Below are positions 8,026-16,602 of a stretch of DNA of 32,984 bases, in pieces. The stretch spans positions 1-32,984 of the forward strand of contig JAIKVP010000180.1 in assembly GCA_024685635.1 (NCBI GenBank), in the 5' to 3' direction. The stretch comes from Lachnospiraceae bacterium. Its GTDB lineage: Bacteria > Bacillota > Clostridia > Lachnospirales > Lachnospiraceae. Made by a program: the position numbers and the translations under genes. Under the pieces are notes generated by a model that was given only the letters and a program-made list of their open reading frames with translations, had not been told where the DNA came from and ran no database searches. The number at the start of each line of letters is the position of its first letter. The first letter of the stretch is position 1.

Positions 8026-9057
8026 ATGAAGACTAAACAAACTTGGGCAGTTATTATCGCTGTATTGTTATTCTTGATAACAGGAATCAGTGGTGTAGTT
8101 TCAGGTTACTTTAACAACAAGATGTTAAAGGAGCAGACAAAGCAGATGGAGGATAGCTTTTCAGAAATTTTTGGCATTGCTAAAGATAGCGTAGAGGCTG
8201 ACTATCCTGATAAGGATTTTGTGGCTAGAATTGATATAGTGGGCACTATTCAGGCATCTGCTCCAGCTAGCTATATTTCAGCTACAGCAGGAGGTCAGTA
8301 TAATCACGATCTTTATATGAAGACGGTTGATGACCTTATGGACAATGACAAGAACAAGGGAATCTTGCTCTATGTTGACAGTCCTGGTGGAACAGTCTAT
8401 GAGAGTGACGAGCTTTACGAGAAGCTTATGGAGTATAAGGAGAAGACTAAGCGTCCTATCTACGCATACTTTGCATCACAGGCATGTTCAGGTGGTTATT
8501 ACATTTCCATGGCAGCTGATAAGATTTATGCTAACAGAAACTGCTGGACAGGTTCTATCGGTGTAATCGTATCGCTTACTAACTATAAGGATCTTATGGA
8601 TAAGCTTGGAGTTAAGCAGATTAACATTACATCTGGTCGCAATAAGGCTATTGGTTCTGCTGCAGAAGAGCTGACAGATGAGCAGGAGAAGATTTTGCAG
8701 AGCCTTGTAGACGAAGCGTATGAGCAGTTTACTGGAATTGTTGCTGAGGGTAGAGATTTACCAGTTGCGAGAGTTAAGACAATTGCAGATGGTAGAATTT
8801 ATTCAGCACAGCAGGCTAAGGATATCGACCTTGTAGATGATATTATGGGCGAGGAAGAAGCTCTTAAGGCACTTAATAAGGACTTTGGTATGGAAGAAGA
8901 TGCTGAGTATTATGTACCTGGTGGAGATTCTATGTCAGATATATTTAGTTCTTTATTTAGCAAGGCTAGTAGCGCTAAAGAGAAGTCAGAGCTTGAGATA
9001 CTTAATGAAATGATGAATGATAGCAAAAATGGGGAGTTGATGTACTATGCAGAATAA
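8026..9057 (+). CDS. sppA: Signal peptide peptidase SppA-type S49 protease
   Basis: N-terminal TM; YVDSPGGTVYESDELYEKL, ASQACSGGYYISMAADKIYANRNCWTGSIGVI, ITSGRNKAIGSAAEELTDEQ, VADGRIYSAQQA-like motif. Start 8020 or 8026; SD spacing favours 8026. Confidence 0.9.
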   Translation: MKTKQTWAVIIAVLLFLITGISGVVSGYFNNKMLKEQTKQMEDSFSEIFGIAKDSVEADYPDKDFVARIDIVGTIQASAPASYISATAGGQYNHDLYMKTVDDLMDNDKNKGILLYVDSPGGTVYESDELYEKLMEYKEKTKRPIYAYFASQACSGGYYISMAADKIYANRNCWTGSIGVIVSLTNYKDLMDKLGVKQINITSGRNKAIGSAAEELTDEQEKILQSLVDEAYEQFTGIVAEGRDLPVARVKTIADGRIYSAQQAKDIDLVDDIMGEEEALKALNKDFGMEEDAEYYVPGGDSMSDIFSSLFSKASSAKEKSELEILNEMMNDSKNGELMYYAE

Positions 9058-9901
9058 AAATGAAAAAGCATTTGCAGGTTTCTTAGTACGTTTCTTCGCA
9101 TATTTGACTGATATGTTTATCCTTGGGATATTGCTATTTTGGTTCAAGATTCCTGCATTAGTTGATCAGATAACTAATCCTACTGGATTGTTTTCAAGAG
9201 ATGTGTTCTTTAGTTACTCGTTGTATGATATAATTGCATTTATAGTGACATCCTTATATTTCATATTGATGACCTACTCATGTGGAGCAACCTTAGGTAA
9301 AATGCTACTTAGAATAAAGGTTGTAAGCACTGAGGAGAGAGACTTAAGATTTTCAGAGGTTCTTGTAAGAGAGATTTTTGGTAAATACTTGTCAGCATTT
9401 ATCGTTTTAATTGGTTATTTGATGATTATTCCTGACGAGGAGAAGAGAGCTCTTCACGACAGATTAGCAGATACCAGAGTGATTTATGTTCACGAGGAGG
9501 GTGCTTATAAGAGCTACAAAAAGAAGAAGGCTGAAGAGGAGAAGAGACTTGCGGCCTTAAAGTCAGCGGCGTCAACGCAGTATGTTAATAATGGACTTGC
9601 TGGCCAGTATGTGATGAATCAGAGCGGAGAGCCTGCTAAGCCAATGCAGGCAGGACAGACTCAACAAGGCATGCCAGTACAGCAAGGAATGCCAGTGCAG
9701 CCGGGACAGCCAGGGATGCCAAATCAGCAGGCACAGCCAGCTAATCCTAACCAGGCAAGAGCTAACGCGCCAGCATTTGTCGCAGAGTATCCTGTAAAGG
9801 ACAAGTATTCAGACGGCTACAATAAACCAGCCGCTCCAATGCCTAATATGCAGTCAAATACGACCATGCCACAGGAAAATGCAGACGACAATAATGATTA
9901 A
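9047..9901 (+). CDS. RDD family membrane protein with Q/P/M-rich low-complexity C-terminal tail
   Basis: N-terminal GFLVRFFAYLTDMFILGILL, SCGATLGKMLLRIKVVS and RALHDRLADTRVIY typical of RDD; tail QQGMPVQQGMPVQPGQPGMPNQQAQPANPNQ. Confidence 0.88.
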   Translation: MQNKNEKAFAGFLVRFFAYLTDMFILGILLFWFKIPALVDQITNPTGLFSRDVFFSYSLYDIIAFIVTSLYFILMTYSCGATLGKMLLRIKVVSTEERDLRFSEVLVREIFGKYLSAFIVLIGYLMIIPDEEKRALHDRLADTRVIYVHEEGAYKSYKKKKAEEEKRLAALKSAASTQYVNNGLAGQYVMNQSGEPAKPMQAGQTQQGMPVQQGMPVQPGQPGMPNQQAQPANPNQARANAPAFVAEYPVKDKYSDGYNKPAAPMPNMQSNTTMPQENADDNND

Positions 9902-9938
9902 TCAGTTGATTATTTAACTGTTAGTTAACGCATATAAC

Positions 9939-9987
9939 AAAACCTCTAAACTAAGCAGATAGTAATTTGCCGGTTTAGAGGTTTTTT
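9939..9987. terminator. Bidirectional terminator between convergent genes
   Basis: aaaacctctaaac ... gtttagaggttttt with A and T tracts on both sides. Confidence 0.8.
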
Positions 9988-9988
9988 A

Positions 9989-11389
9989 TTATTCTTCTTT
10001 AACTAAGTTTCGCATCCATATACCCTTTTTAACCATGATGTAGCCAAATGCGCACTTTATTAAATCTGCAGACAGAATTAGAGTCATCATGATTAACACG
10101 CTTAAACTCGTGTACCTGCTTAAGAAATAGGCGAGTGGTACAGAGATTAACAGCATAAATCCAGAATCGAATAAAAGTGTAATTCCGGTCCGGCCGCCAG
10201 ACCTAATTACAAAGTAGCTTGCGTGAAGGTAAGAAGCCGTCGGCATAAATAAGGCGTTTATAAGAATTAGATTAGTTGCCAGATGCCTAATTGAACTAGT
10301 GGTATTATAAAGCAGTGGGAAAAATGGGCTTATCGCCGCCATGCCGATTGAGAAAATCACTCCACAGAATACTGTAAATGCAGTGAGTTTTCTAGCATAG
10401 TCCATGGCCTTTTTCATATCGCCTGTTCCAAGCACCTGTCCAACCAATATTCCAACAGCATCCCCCATCGCTAAGAAAGCAACTCCAAGAAGGTTATAAA
10501 GAGTAACCTCGATATTAATCGCCGCAACAGCACTTAGTGATCTATATGAATAGCACTGATTAAGCGTGGTAACACCCAAAGACCATATTCCTTCATTTAG
10601 CATCAAAGGAAGTGACTTGACTAAGAACTTGCCCCAGAGATTAGTAGGAACTGTAAAATTCTTAAATGCCCCAATAATAAACGGATGCTTGTCTTTCCTC
10701 TTTTGTGTATATGCAATTAGGATTATTAATTCTACAAATCTAGATATTACCGTCGCAATAGCAGCACCGTCAGCCTTTAATTCAGGAAGACCCAGATGCC
10801 CATAAATCAAGAGATAATTGCCAATCAGATTGATAAACACTGCAATAAATGCCGCATACATAGGAACCTTGGTCTCACCGGTCTCTCTTAAGGTGCCAGC
10901 GTAGGCCTGAGTTACTGCATTTGGAATAAGTCCAATTAGCATAATGTTTAGGTAAGACCTGCCGATTTTAAGAGTAGCCTCTACATCGCTAACATTTCCC
11001 TCTCCCTTTAAGAATAAGGAAATGAATAAATCTCCAAAAATAAAGAGTAAACTGACAGACAAGAGCGTGATAAGAAGGTTAATAACGACCTTTGCCCTGA
11101 ATGTGTAGCGAACACCTTCATGATCCTTTATTCCGTAATACTGCGCAGTGAAAATGCCAATACCTGCCGAAGCACCAAAGACCAGCAGATAGTATACGAA
11201 TATCAGCTGATTAGAGATGGCAACGCCGGAGATAGCATTTGTTCCAACCTGGCCTATCATGAGATTATCAAGCAGGCTAACAAAGTTAGAGATACCGTTT
11301 TGTATCATGATTGGAATTGCAACGCCTAATACTAACTTATAAAATTCTTTATCGCCAATAAGGCTTTTGTTTTTCTTTGTATTTTCCAT
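9989..11389 (-). CDS. MATE family efflux transporter
   Basis: Long polytopic ORF: KEFYKLVLGVAIPIMIQNGISNFVSLLDNLMIGQVGTNAISGVAISNQL, typical MATE N-terminus. Start at MENTKK is uncertain; the ORF extends to a TTG at 11425. Confidence 0.92.
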   Translation of the reverse strand: MENTKKNKSLIGDKEFYKLVLGVAIPIMIQNGISNFVSLLDNLMIGQVGTNAISGVAISNQLIFVYYLLVFGASAGIGIFTAQYYGIKDHEGVRYTFRAKVVINLLITLLSVSLLFIFGDLFISLFLKGEGNVSDVEATLKIGRSYLNIMLIGLIPNAVTQAYAGTLRETGETKVPMYAAFIAVFINLIGNYLLIYGHLGLPELKADGAAIATVISRFVELIILIAYTQKRKDKHPFIIGAFKNFTVPTNLWGKFLVKSLPLMLNEGIWSLGVTTLNQCYSYRSLSAVAAINIEVTLYNLLGVAFLAMGDAVGILVGQVLGTGDMKKAMDYARKLTAFTVFCGVIFSIGMAAISPFFPLLYNTTSSIRHLATNLILINALFMPTASYLHASYFVIRSGGRTGITLLFDSGFMLLISVPLAYFLSRYTSLSVLIMMTLILSADLIKCAFGYIMVKKGIWMRNLVKEE

Positions 11390-11629
11390 AGGGGGAATAA
11401 TAACATAATATAAGTTAAAATTCAAATGAATCAGTCGTTAATAATTGTCAATTGATAGAATAGTTTAATAATTACCAAAGTTTTTAAAAAATCTTAGGCT
11501 ATAATTTGTATTGAATTTAATTTGATATTATATGATAATACTTTTAATATTGAGACTAATACTAAAGTATGAGATGAGAGCATACATATTTGAAAAGATA
11601 AGGCTAGATTGAAGAGACGAGGTGTTTCT

Positions 11630-12493
11630 ATGGAATTATATCAGGTAGATATGTATAAGGATGAGACATTTGATGAAGAGAGAGCACTATACGGATCTGA
11701 CGGTGCAGAGATTGTGTCATGCCGTTTTGATGGACCGCAAGATGGAGAGAGTGCTCTAAAAGAGAGCAGAAATATAATGGTTAAAGACAGTTATTTTAAC
11801 CTGCGCTATCCGTTTTGGCATAATGATAATCTATCAATAACAACCAGTGAGCTTACTAGCAACTGCAGAGCAGCAATCTGGTATTCAACTAATGTTAATA
11901 TAACTGACAGCAAGATTAGCGGAATAAAGGCACTAAGAGAGTGCGAAAATGTTAAAATTAGTGGTAGCAACATAGTATCCCCAGAATTTGGCTGGTATTC
12001 AAAAGCTGTGCAGATGAGCAACAGCGGTGCTGAAAGTGAATACTTTATGCTCCGTTCAGATGAACTTACAGTTTCAGACTTTAGATTATTAGGTAAGTAT
12101 TCATTTCAATACATAACTGATTCGACATTTGTAAACTGTAAATTAGATACTAAGGATGCCTTCTGGCATGCCAAAAATGTCTTAGTAAAAGACTCAATAA
12201 TAAAAGGCGAATACCTAGCCTGGTATTCAGAAAACCTGACTTTAGACAACTGCACGATTATAGGAACCCAACCCCTATGCTACTGCAAAAATCTAAAACT
12301 AATAAACTGTAAAATGAAAAAAACCGATTTAGCATTTGAAAAATCGGATGTCGATGCAGAAGTAACAACAATAATAGATAGTATCAAAAACCCTGCATCT
12401 GGAATAATAAGAACGCCAGGTGTTGGCGAAGTAATTCTAGATGACCCAAACAGCAAAGCCCGAATCAAAACCTTAAAAACATCAATAGAATAA
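11630..12493 (+). CDS. DUF3737 family protein (right-handed beta-helix-like)
   Basis: EERALYGSDGAEIVSCRFDGPQDGESALKESRNIMVKDSYFNLRYPFWHN...AIWYSTNVNITDS...AFWHAKNVLVKDS...LAFEKSDVDAEVTTIIDSIKNPASGII matches the DUF3737 repeat pattern. Start moved to the Met after gaggtg. Confidence 0.87.
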   Translation: MELYQVDMYKDETFDEERALYGSDGAEIVSCRFDGPQDGESALKESRNIMVKDSYFNLRYPFWHNDNLSITTSELTSNCRAAIWYSTNVNITDSKISGIKALRECENVKISGSNIVSPEFGWYSKAVQMSNSGAESEYFMLRSDELTVSDFRLLGKYSFQYITDSTFVNCKLDTKDAFWHAKNVLVKDSIIKGEYLAWYSENLTLDNCTIIGTQPLCYCKNLKLINCKMKKTDLAFEKSDVDAEVTTIIDSIKNPASGIIRTPGVGEVILDDPNSKARIKTLKTSIE

Positions 12494-12497
12494 TAAA

Positions 12498-12523
12498 ACT
12501 CCGCGCCAGAGCGCGGAGTTTTT
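12498..12523. terminator. Rho-independent terminator
   Basis: actccgcgc-caga-gcgcggagt followed by tttt. Confidence 0.9.
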
Positions 12524-12572
12524 ATGATTTTAGTGCTAAATCGACTACTGCTCGCATCGAAAGGATATCAAC

Positions 12573-13451
12573 TTACTTTTCGCAAGCTCCGAGCACCTTC
12601 TCCCCAGCCTTAACAGAAGAAACTACGAATGCACTACCTCCAATTACCGCCCCTCTTCCAATTACCGTATCCCCTCCAAGAATCGACGCATTAGAATAAA
12701 TCGTAACATCATCCTCAATAGTAGGATGCCTCTTAACCCCGTTAAGCAAGTGTCCCTGCTTAGTAGAAAGCGCACCAAGCGTAACACCCTGATAAATCTT
12801 TACATTATTACCAATCTCAGTAGTCTCTCCAATAACAATACCAGTGCCATGATCCATAAAAAAGTTATTACCAATCTTAGCGCCAGCATTAATATCAATA
12901 CCAGATCTGCTGTGTGCATACTCTGTCATAATTCTAGGAATATAAGGAACCTTAAGCTCATGAAGTACATGTGCAATCCTATAGACAAAGATTGCCAACA
13001 TACCAGGATAAGAGAAAATAATCTCTTCTTTATTGTTAGCCGCAGGGTCTCCGTCATATGCTGCCTGCACATCACTAATAAGAATCTGCTGAATGTTAGG
13101 AAGCTCTTCCATAAAGCTTACAGTATCTTTTTGTGCTAATTCCTTAATCTCCTCCTTAGAAGAAGAACCGTCATTTGAATAGGCAAGAGCGGCCAAAACC
13201 TGCTTATAAAGCTCATCCTCGATATGAATCAGCATATGCCCAACAAAGTATGAAGGGTCATATATATTCTGATGTTCATTTCCAAAATATCCTGGAAACA
13301 TCAGCCTTCTTACATCCTTGATTATTTCTATAATCTTTTGCCTGTCTGGGAAGGGCGTGTTCTCCTTGACAAAGAAGAATTCAGAGGTCTGATAATTATT
13401 AGTTATCGTCTCAACTAATCCAGGTAGTTTGTTCTTAAATTCGCTATTCAT
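12573..13451 (-). CDS. cysE: Serine O-acetyltransferase (long EpsC/CysE type)
   Basis: Left-handed beta-helix C-terminus: GIDINAGAKIGNNFFMDHGTGIVIGETTEIGNNVKIYQGVTLGALSTKQG...KRHPTIEDDVTIYSNASILGGDTVIG. ATG at 13451 after aaggatg. Confidence 0.92.
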   Translation of the reverse strand: MNSEFKNKLPGLVETITNNYQTSEFFFVKENTPFPDRQKIIEIIKDVRRLMFPGYFGNEHQNIYDPSYFVGHMLIHIEDELYKQVLAALAYSNDGSSSKEEIKELAQKDTVSFMEELPNIQQILISDVQAAYDGDPAANNKEEIIFSYPGMLAIFVYRIAHVLHELKVPYIPRIMTEYAHSRSGIDINAGAKIGNNFFMDHGTGIVIGETTEIGNNVKIYQGVTLGALSTKQGHLLNGVKRHPTIEDDVTIYSNASILGGDTVIGRGAVIGGSAFVVSSVKAGEKVLGACEK

Positions 13452-13732
13452 CAAATCACATCCTTAAAACATTCTAAACTAGTAAACTATTATCTTAAAT
13501 CCAACTGACATAACAGCAGCACAGATTTAGACTAATTGCTTTTATAAACGCTCTAATAATGATAATGTAATAAAATGCTAAAATCAAGAGAATTCTTTGC
13601 GTTTATAGTTTGATTATGTTAAAATGATTTTCGTAAGTTTTAATCACTAGATAATTAAGCAGTAAAGTCATAATACGCTTTAACTGTTATATAAAATATT
13701 TATAATATGCCAAACAATTGGAGGATGAGATT

Positions 13733-14134
13733 TTGAAATATATAAAACTGATTATAGCATTTTTAATCCTTGTGCTTAGTTTATTAAGCTTTACAGCCTG
13801 TGGAAAAAAAGAGACATCATTTGACTTTGGAAATGTAGCTGAAGCGAGGATATATACTGAGCGGGACGCGGAGTATAAGGAATTTATTCATAAGGAAGAT
13901 GCCCAGAAGCTTATTAAGCCAATTGGAGATATTACCTGGGAGAGAAGTGATGAAGCTGCTAAGGACTCTGCTAATTATATATACCGTATTCAGTGCTACA
14001 CCATAAAGGGCGAGAAGTCAAAGAATATCAAAATCACATCCGATGGACGCATAATATATAAGGATTATTACTGGATTGCAGAGGGCGATAAAGCCTTGGA
14101 TTTAACATTTTACAGTGGATATTTTAAGGAGTAG
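13733..14134 (+). CDS. Putative lipoprotein of unknown function
   Basis: TTG start after ggagg; hydrophobic leader and lipobox LSFTAC|GKK. No family recognised. Confidence 0.65.
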   Translation: MKYIKLIIAFLILVLSLLSFTACGKKETSFDFGNVAEARIYTERDAEYKEFIHKEDAQKLIKPIGDITWERSDEAAKDSANYIYRIQCYTIKGEKSKNIKITSDGRIIYKDYYWIAEGDKALDLTFYSGYFKE

Positions 14135-14137
14135 GCT

Positions 14138-14485
14138 ATGGAGATAAAAGAAGATAATCTTAAGACGCATCTTGAAAAGATAATGACTATAGATGGTTTT
14201 TGTGAAATGCCACACAGCTCTAAGCAGGTGTTTTTGTTTATGGCAGGAACTCTAAAGCAGGAGATAGTTGCTGGTCAGCAGGTGGCGATACTTGATCCCG
14301 ATGCCAAGAAACTCTGTGATACTTATATTGCAGGTATCACCATCGGTTCAGACAAGTATTCTAAGACGCATAAGAGCGCATCTAAGGGCGAAGAGGTGCA
14401 AATGATAGTTGGAACGAACTTCACTGCCTGCCCCGCTCTTAAGACTAAAGCGAAGTATTTATGTGCAACAATATTTGATGACTAA
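14138..14485 (+). CDS. Hypothetical protein (115 aa)
   Basis: ORF 3 bp after the lipoprotein, followed by a strong terminator. No family recognised. Confidence 0.6.
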   Translation: MEIKEDNLKTHLEKIMTIDGFCEMPHSSKQVFLFMAGTLKQEIVAGQQVAILDPDAKKLCDTYIAGITIGSDKYSKTHKSASKGEEVQMIVGTNFTACPALKTKAKYLCATIFDD

Positions 14486-14514
14486 AAAACGAGCAGTTTA
14501 TACTGCTCGTTTTT
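14484..14514. terminator. Rho-independent terminator (bidirectional)
   Basis: aaaaaacgagcagt-ttat-actgctcgttttt. Confidence 0.9.
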
Positions 14515-14566
14515 CATAAGCTCTAACTGAATTAGAAGCTTCACTATAACTATTAATTCGAATTAA

Positions 14567-15445
14567 TTAAATAATCTTTTTTAATATTGCACATCCCATT
14601 GGGAATGGGCCGGTATGGCAACCGATAGCTGTTCCTATTCTTGAAGGGATATTCTCAGCTTTAATGCCTAATGTTTCTTCAATCTCTTTTTGCCATTCGG
14701 CTGCTTCCTCTAACTGAAATCCCGTGCCAATTAAGAATAAGTAATCCTTAGGGTCGATTTCATTTTTGTTAAAGAACTTTTGAAGCTGGCTAACTGTCAT
14801 AGCTTTAGCCTTCTTGCGGCTTCTAGCAGCACCGCCAAAGCATATGTCTCCATCTTTCATTATTATAATAGGCTGAATACCTAGCTTGTCGCCGGCAACA
14901 GTGGCAAGCTTACCTATGCGTCCATTTTTAATAAGGTATTCTAGTGAACCGACGGTAAAGAATATCTGTCCCGTCGTTTTAACATTTTCAATTAAATCAA
15001 CACATTCCTCATAAGTCTTACCCTGTTTCTTTAACTCAACAGCAGTATAAACTAAAAGTGCCTGTGACATAGTGTTTAGTGTAGAATCAATAATACTTAT
15101 CTTAGCGTCAGGGTAGTCTTCTAAAACCTGCTCCTTAGCTAGGCAGGCAGAGTTATAAGAACCGCTGAACTTCTCAGTAATCGTCATGCAAATGATAGCA
15201 TCGCCCTGTTTGATATAAGGCATAAATGCTTCTACATAGTCTATTGTGGATGGAAGTGAGCTCTTTGGTACCTCGTGATCCTCAGCCATTCTTCTATAGA
15301 ACTCGTCGTGACTTATACCTATTCCCTCTTTGACATAATTATCTCCATCAAATGACACATAGAATGGAACGACGTGAACGTTATTAGGCTCTGTATATTC
15401 CTTTAACAAATCACAGGCTCCATCACTAAAAATCTGGTAATTCAT
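14567..15445 (-). CDS. DegV family protein (fatty-acid-binding)
   Basis: IFSDGACDLLKEY...VPFYVSFDGDNYVKEGIGISHDEFYRRMAEDHEVPKSSLPSTIDYVEAF...IDSTLNTMSQALLVYTA typical DegV. Confidence 0.93.
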   Translation of the reverse strand: MNYQIFSDGACDLLKEYTEPNNVHVVPFYVSFDGDNYVKEGIGISHDEFYRRMAEDHEVPKSSLPSTIDYVEAFMPYIKQGDAIICMTITEKFSGSYNSACLAKEQVLEDYPDAKISIIDSTLNTMSQALLVYTAVELKKQGKTYEECVDLIENVKTTGQIFFTVGSLEYLIKNGRIGKLATVAGDKLGIQPIIIMKDGDICFGGAARSRKKAKAMTVSQLQKFFNKNEIDPKDYLFLIGTGFQLEEAAEWQKEIEETLGIKAENIPSRIGTAIGCHTGPFPMGCAILKKII

Positions 15446-15502
15446 ATAATCATCTCGCTTCAACGTTGTTGTAACCTTATGAAATAGATAAATATATCAT
15501 AA

Positions 15503-15558
15503 GATGTGGTTTTGAAAACCACATCGTGTAGTATAACAGATATTTAAGCCTTTATCAA
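15503..15558 (-). promoter_or_regulatory. degV promoter (TTGATA-N17-TATACT) with a 23-bp palindrome over the expected +1
   Basis: Minus strand: TTGATA (15558-15553), 17-bp spacer, TATACT (15535-15530), then the palindrome gatgtggtttt-g-aaaaccacatc at 15503-15525 (plus strand). Confidence 0.7.
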
Positions 15559-15671
15559 CTATAAATCATAAAAAACACAGATTTTATCACGCAATTTGTC
15601 TAATTATCGCTTGCTAATATAGAGACTGATGTAATATAATTAGAAGGAATTGAAAATGGGAGGTGAATTGA

Positions 15672-16124
15672 TTGTTCATTATAATAGCTATTATTCTAAT
15701 TTTTTTAGCTGATTTATTTATTAAAGCCTGGGCAAGAAAGGCTCTTGTTGATAAGGACATAGATAAGGCTAAGGGACATATAAGGTTTAATCTTCTATAT
15801 AATAGTGGGGCAGCAATGGGAATCTTTAGTAGTCACAAGAAGGTTCTTAATGTTATAACTATTTTGGTTGTTGCATTTCTTCTATTAGTAGCACCAGAAT
15901 ATTTGAAGAAGAATACCAGCCTTTTAGAGAAACTAGGTTATACATTTGCTACTGCTGGTGCGCTTAATAATTCATATGAGAGATTATTTAAAGGAAGAGT
16001 TACAGATTATATATCATTTCCTAAATTTCCGGGAAAGATTAAGAATATAGTATTTAATATTTCAGACTTTCTTATAATGATAGGAGCTGTATTATTAGCA
16101 GTCGGATCATTTTTTAAGAAATGA
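15672..16124 (+). CDS. lspA: Signal peptidase II (lipoprotein signal peptidase)
   Basis: NLLYNSGAAMGIFS, AGALNNSYERLFKGRVTDYISFPKFPGKIKNIVFNISDF (catalytic Asp motifs). TTG start after gggaggtg. Confidence 0.88.
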   Translation: MFIIIAIILIFLADLFIKAWARKALVDKDIDKAKGHIRFNLLYNSGAAMGIFSSHKKVLNVITILVVAFLLLVAPEYLKKNTSLLEKLGYTFATAGALNNSYERLFKGRVTDYISFPKFPGKIKNIVFNISDFLIMIGAVLLAVGSFFKK

Positions 16125-16141
16125 TACTTATTAAGAAATAA

Positions 16142-16173
16142 AAAAGCTTCGGACTTAATGCTCCGAAGCTTTT
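16142..16173. terminator. Bidirectional terminator between lspA and yjfB-like
   Basis: aaaagcttcgga-N8-tccgaagctttt. Confidence 0.85.
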
Positions 16174-16366
16174 ATACTGACATATCAAAGTTAGCACCCA
16201 CTGAAGGGTTAACTGATAGTTCCATCATCTTAGTCATAGCTTGCATAGATTCATCCATCATCTGAATCTGCTCTGCTAGCATTTCGGTACTAAATGCTTC
16301 AGCAACCTGCGTGCTAGATATGGCTGTTGACATAGAAGGGATATCAGGTATGATTGACATATCCAT
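16172..16366 (-). CDS. YjfB-like putative motility protein
   Basis: MDMSIIPDIPSMSTAISSTQVAEAFSTEMLAEQIQMMDESMQAMTKMMELSVNPSVGANFDMSV; C-terminal SVNP-x-x-G-x-N-x-D-x-x-V is typical of the YjfB_motility family. ATG after aaaggatgtg. Confidence 0.8.
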   Translation of the reverse strand: MDMSIIPDIPSMSTAISSTQVAEAFSTEMLAEQIQMMDESMQAMTKMMELSVNPSVGANFDMSV

Positions 16367-16496
16367 CAAATCACATCCTTTCGTCAAAGAAGATTAAAAA
16401 ATTTTTTTTAACCTGCAAATATTTTAACACAATAATAGCGATAAAGCAAGTAAAATCAACGCTTTTCGTAAATGTTACAAAGTTGTTAACAAATTG

Positions 16497-16525
16497 TTGA
16501 CTTTTTCTGATAGCTTTGCTATAAT
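16497..16525 (+). promoter_or_regulatory. Sigma-A promoter for the NlpC/P60 gene (TTGACT-N17-TATAAT)
   Basis: TTGACT 16497-16502, TATAAT 16520-16525. Confidence 0.8.
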
Positions 16526-16602
16526 GCACTTGTAAGTTAGAACAAGTAGTTTGATTTCAGTTAACAATTTGATTGTTATGTGAATAAGGAGGTTTTATTT
16601 TT

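Noticed and set aside
8327-8566. 79-aa alternate-frame ORF in sppA
   Set aside because: Overlaps conserved SppA active-site coding sequence in another frame.
12726-13139. 137-aa plus-strand ORF over serine acetyltransferase
   Set aside because: Antisense shadow ORF, low-complexity composition, no start signal.
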